This document shows, one piece after another, positions 15,169-17,870 of a stretch of 17,870 bases of DNA. Location of the stretch: contig CAYOVG010000121.1 in the NCBI GenBank assembly GCA_964407285.1, positions 1 through 17,870 of the forward strand, read 5' to 3'. How positions within the stretch are numbered: the first letter of the stretch is position 1; the number at the start of each line of letters is the position of its first letter. Under the pieces are notes generated by a model. The model had not been told where the DNA came from. It ran no database searches and saw nothing but the letters and a program-made list of their open reading frames with translations. The DNA is from CAYOVG01 sp964407285. Its GTDB lineage: Bacteria > Desulfobacterota > Syntrophobacteria > Syntrophobacterales > Syntrophobacteraceae. The position numbers and the translations under genes were made by a program.

Positions 15169-17870
15169 ATGGGTCCTAAGAAGAAATCGAAGCTCGCAAC
15201 ATTTGTCGGAGTGGTGATCGGGGCCGTTATCGGGGCATCGTTGGATGGCGCGGGCGCTTTCGTAGCGGGCGCTTTCATGGGATACCTCCTCGTGGACTAC
15301 CTGAACCTCAAGGGGCGGCTGCGCGACCTCGAACTGGCCATGAGCAGGCTGGACTCACGCTCCCCTCGAGGAGCCGACGCCTCCGAATCCGGAGACGAGA
15401 CCGCATTCCACCCTTCCGCCTTCCCTCCACCCCCGGAGCCCGAAGCAGGGGCAAGGGAGGTCGAACCGACACGGGAAGGAACCATTCCGGAGTCGATTCC
15501 GCCGGCATCGCCGCCCCAGCCTCCCAGTCCCCCCGAAACTCCACGTCCGCCCCAGCCTCCACCGCCGGCGCCCCATCCACCGGGCTATCCGCCCGGCCGG
15601 CCCGCCGCCCCCGGACCCGGACCCGCATTCGCCCGTGGCGGCGGCAGGATGCTCGAATTCGGCAAGAGAGTCGCCGAATACTTCACCACCGGAAACGTGG
15701 TCGTGAAGGTCGGGATAGTGATCCTCTTCTTCGGGGTCGCGTTCCTGCTCAGATACGCCGCCGAACGCAACCGTCTCCCCGCCGAACTGCGCCTCATCGG
15801 AGTCTCCATCGGGGCCGTCGCGCTCCTGCTGACGGGCCGGCGGCTCCGCTTCAAGCGAGCCGGCTACGCCCTCGTGCTGCAGGGCGGCGGCATGGGGATT
15901 CTCTACCTCACCGTGTTCGCCGCGCTGCGGCTGTACGGTTTCCTGCCGGAAGGATTCGCCTTCGTGCTGCTCGTCGCCCTGAGCGGCCTGTCGTCCGCCA
16001 TGGCGGTCATGCAGGATTCCCTGTGGATGGCCGTATTCAGCGTCGCGGGAGGCTTCCTGGCCCACGTCCTGGCGTCCACCGGACAGGGGGGACATGTGAC
16101 CCTCTGCGGCTACTACGCCCTGCTCAACGGGGGAATATTCGGAATTGCCTGGTTCAAGGCGTGGAGGGAGCTGAACCTGGTCGGCTACTTCTTCACCTTC
16201 GGGATCGGGACCGCCTGGGGCTTCAAGTACTACCAGCCTCAACACTTCGCCACCGTCGAGCCGTTTCTCGTCCTGTTTTTCCTCTTCTACGTCGCGATCG
16301 CCGTCCTGTTCGCCTACCGCCGGGGCCCCCGACTGAGGGGCTACGTGGACGGGACGCTGGTGTTCGGGACTCCGCTGGCGGCGTTCGCCCTTCAGGCCAT
16401 GCTGGTCGGCCGGTATGAATACGGAGCGGCCCTGAGCGCGCTCGCTCTCAGCTGCTTCTACCTCACGACGGCCCGGGCGCTTTTCCTGAGAGCGCCTGCA
16501 TCGATGCGCATGCTGAGCGAAGCTTTCCTGGCCACGGGCATCGTGTTCGCCACCATCGCCATTCCTCTCGCTTTCGGCGGCCGCTGGACGGCTGCGGTAT
16601 GGGCGCTGGAGGGAGCGGCCATCGTATGGGTGGGCGTCCGCCAAAAGCGCCGGCTCGCCCGTCTCTCGGGAATCTTTCTGCAACTGGGAGCGGGAGCGGC
16701 GTTCCTCGTGAGCGTGAACGAAGGCGTCGGAAGGTTTTTCATGCTCAACGGGTACTACCTGGGATGCCTGACCGTGAGCGTCGCGGGGCTTTTCACCTCC
16801 TGTTGCCTGGCGCGCCGCCGCGAAGAGGTTACCCCGCTGGAGGTCCGGCTGGGGTTGGTCGCGGGCATCTGGGGGCTCCTCTGGTGGTTCGTCGCCGGGT
16901 TCTACGAGATAGACCACCGCCTGCCCCACGACTACCGCTTCGGCGCGGTCCTCATCTTCATGGCCCTGTCGGCGGCAGCCGCGGACCGGCTCTTCGTCCG
17001 GTTCGACTGGAGGCTGATGCTCTGCCCCGCTCTCGCCCTTCTGCCCGGCATGACATTGGCCTTCCTTTCCGTTGCGGACAGCCTGCGCCGGCATCCGTTC
17101 GAACACGGCGGGATCGTCGGGTGGCCCCCGGCCTTCGCCCTGCTCTACTTCATTCTCCACAGCCGTGACGCGGACGACAGGCCGGCCTGGAAACACCGGA
17201 AATTCTTCCACGCGGGCGCGCTATGGCTCCTGGTGGCTGTGTGCACGAAAGAATCGGGTTGGCTGATAGGCCGGCTGGTTCAGGGAGCGGGCTCATGGCC
17301 GGTGATAGCGTGGGGCGCGGCGGCCGTGGCGTTCATCGCGCTCATCTCGGCGAAGGGAGAAAAGGCCCCGTGGCCGGTCGGCAGGCATTTTGCGACGTAC
17401 ATGGGGATAGGCCTCGGGCCGGTGGCCGTCTTCGCGTGGCTCTGGATCATGCTCGCGAACCTCGCCAACCCCGGAGATCCCTGGCCCCTCCCCTTCCTCC
17501 CGGTCCTGAATCCGCTCGACCTGGCGACCGGGCTCACCTTTGCATCCATCGGCATCTGGCTGCTGAAACTCCGGTCCGTATCGCCGGGAACGCTCTTGCG
17601 CCTGCCTCCCACGGCCGTTCCCGCGCTTGCCGGCGCGTCCGGCTTCGTGTGGCTCAATGCGATCCTGATCCGCACCCTCCACCACTGGGCGGGCATCCCT
17701 TTCTCGTTCGAAGCCATGTTCGATTCCACGCTGGTACAGGCGTGCCTGTCGGTGTTCTGGTGCCTGTCGGCGCTGCCGGCGATGGTGCTGGCCGCACGCG
17801 GGAACATGCGGGGCCTGTGGCTCACCGGAGCCGGCCTGCGTGCTCTGGCGCTCAATGCGGCCATGCTGGA
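15169..17870 (+). CDS. DUF2339 multi-pass membrane protein (3' end outside window)
   Basis: The frame opens at the ATG at 15169 (GTGGAG 5 nt upstream) and stays open to the window edge, giving at least 900 residues. Residues about 10-42 are a glycine-rich hydrophobic segment (FVGVVIGAVIGASLDGAGAF), followed by a short charged helix (48-62). A proline-rich linker comes next (about 85-150, PPQPPSPPETPRPPQPP). From about 160 the DUF2339 region starts: LEFGKRVAEYFTTGNVVVKV, then GIVILFFGVAFLLRYAAER, then LVLQGGGMGILYLTVFAALR. It continues with many predicted membrane helices to the end. The family is an inner-membrane protein of unknown function, usually 800-1100 residues long. No enzymatic motif is visible. 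It is divergent from treS and shows no functional link to it. Confidence 0.9.
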   Translation, partial: MGPKKKSKLATFVGVVIGAVIGASLDGAGAFVAGAFMGYLLVDYLNLKGRLRDLELAMSRLDSRSPRGADASESGDETAFHPSAFPPPPEPEAGAREVEPTREGTIPESIPPASPPQPPSPPETPRPPQPPPPAPHPPGYPPGRPAAPGPGPAFARGGGRMLEFGKRVAEYFTTGNVVVKVGIVILFFGVAFLLRYAAERNRLPAELRLIGVSIGAVALLLTGRRLRFKRAGYALVLQGGGMGILYLTVFAALRLYGFLPEGFAFVLLVALSGLSSAMAVMQDSLWMAVFSVAGGFLAHVLASTGQGGHVTLCGYYALLNGGIFGIAWFKAWRELNLVGYFFTFGIGTAWGFKYYQPQHFATVEPFLVLFFLFYVAIAVLFAYRRGPRLRGYVDGTLVFGTPLAAFALQAMLVGRYEYGAALSALALSCFYLTTARALFLRAPASMRMLSEAFLATGIVFATIAIPLAFGGRWTAAVWALEGAAIVWVGVRQKRRLARLSGIFLQLGAGAAFLVSVNEGVGRFFMLNGYYLGCLTVSVAGLFTSCCLARRREEVTPLEVRLGLVAGIWGLLWWFVAGFYEIDHRLPHDYRFGAVLIFMALSAAAADRLFVRFDWRLMLCPALALLPGMTLAFLSVADSLRRHPFEHGGIVGWPPAFALLYFILHSRDADDRPAWKHRKFFHAGALWLLVAVCTKESGWLIGRLVQGAGSWPVIAWGAAAVAFIALISAKGEKAPWPVGRHFATYMGIGLGPVAVFAWLWIMLANLANPGDPWPLPFLPVLNPLDLATGLTFASIGIWLLKLRSVSPGTLLRLPPTAVPALAGASGFVWLNAILIRTLHHWAGIPFSFEAMFDSTLVQACLSVFWCLSALPAMVLAARGNMRGLWLTGAGLRALALNAAML

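Noticed and set aside
15355..17211. Minus-strand open frame of 618 codons
   Set aside because: It is antisense to the DUF2339 gene. The Glu/Gly/Arg/Gln-rich translation mirrors the codon bias of the membrane protein on the plus strand.

Overview
The window is about 17.9 kb of mostly GC-rich bacterial DNA. It carries an MTHFR-family methylenetetrahydrofolate reductase without the long C-terminal region, trehalose/glycogen enzymes, a radical SAM protein and several decayed toxin-antitoxin (TA) genes. This gene mix, the GC content and the heptanucleotide repeats fit a deltaproteobacterium (Desulfobacterota, for instance a Syntrophobacter-like organism). The taxonomic placement is inference only; no rRNA or other taxonomic marker is present.

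Layout. 1-1720: the tail of an unidentified gene, a GNAT acetyltransferase (-) and metF (-). The two minus-strand genes are separated by palindromes and a 7-bp-period repeat array. 1921-3581: an island bounded by long degenerate inverted repeats. Each repeat carries a 10-bp motif spaced every 20-21 bp, like transposase binding sites. The interior holds an HNH nuclease, a very AT-rich unknown gene and a small ORF, but no transposase. This is the best candidate for an undescribed system in the window. 3664-6062: an ACS-type MFS transporter (+) converging on a TerB-like/DUF697 protein (-). 6063-8964: a lower-GC stretch of broken TA genes (higA fragment, frameshifted RelE-like pieces, an antitoxin/RelE pair) surrounding an intact radical SAM gene (-). 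9093-14441: glgB and a fused treS-maltokinase gene, both on the minus strand and probably co-transcribed. 14442-15168: a divergent intergenic region with a 15-bp tandem repeat and dyads. 15169-end: a large DUF2339 multi-pass membrane protein (+) that runs off the window.

How the genes work together. TreS converts trehalose to maltose, the fused kinase makes maltose 1-phosphate, and GlgB branches the alpha-1,4-glucan that GlgE would build from it. GlgE itself is not in the window. MetF supplies or consumes methyl-tetrahydrofolate (methionine synthesis or the Wood-Ljungdahl methyl branch). The other genes show no clear pathway link to one another.
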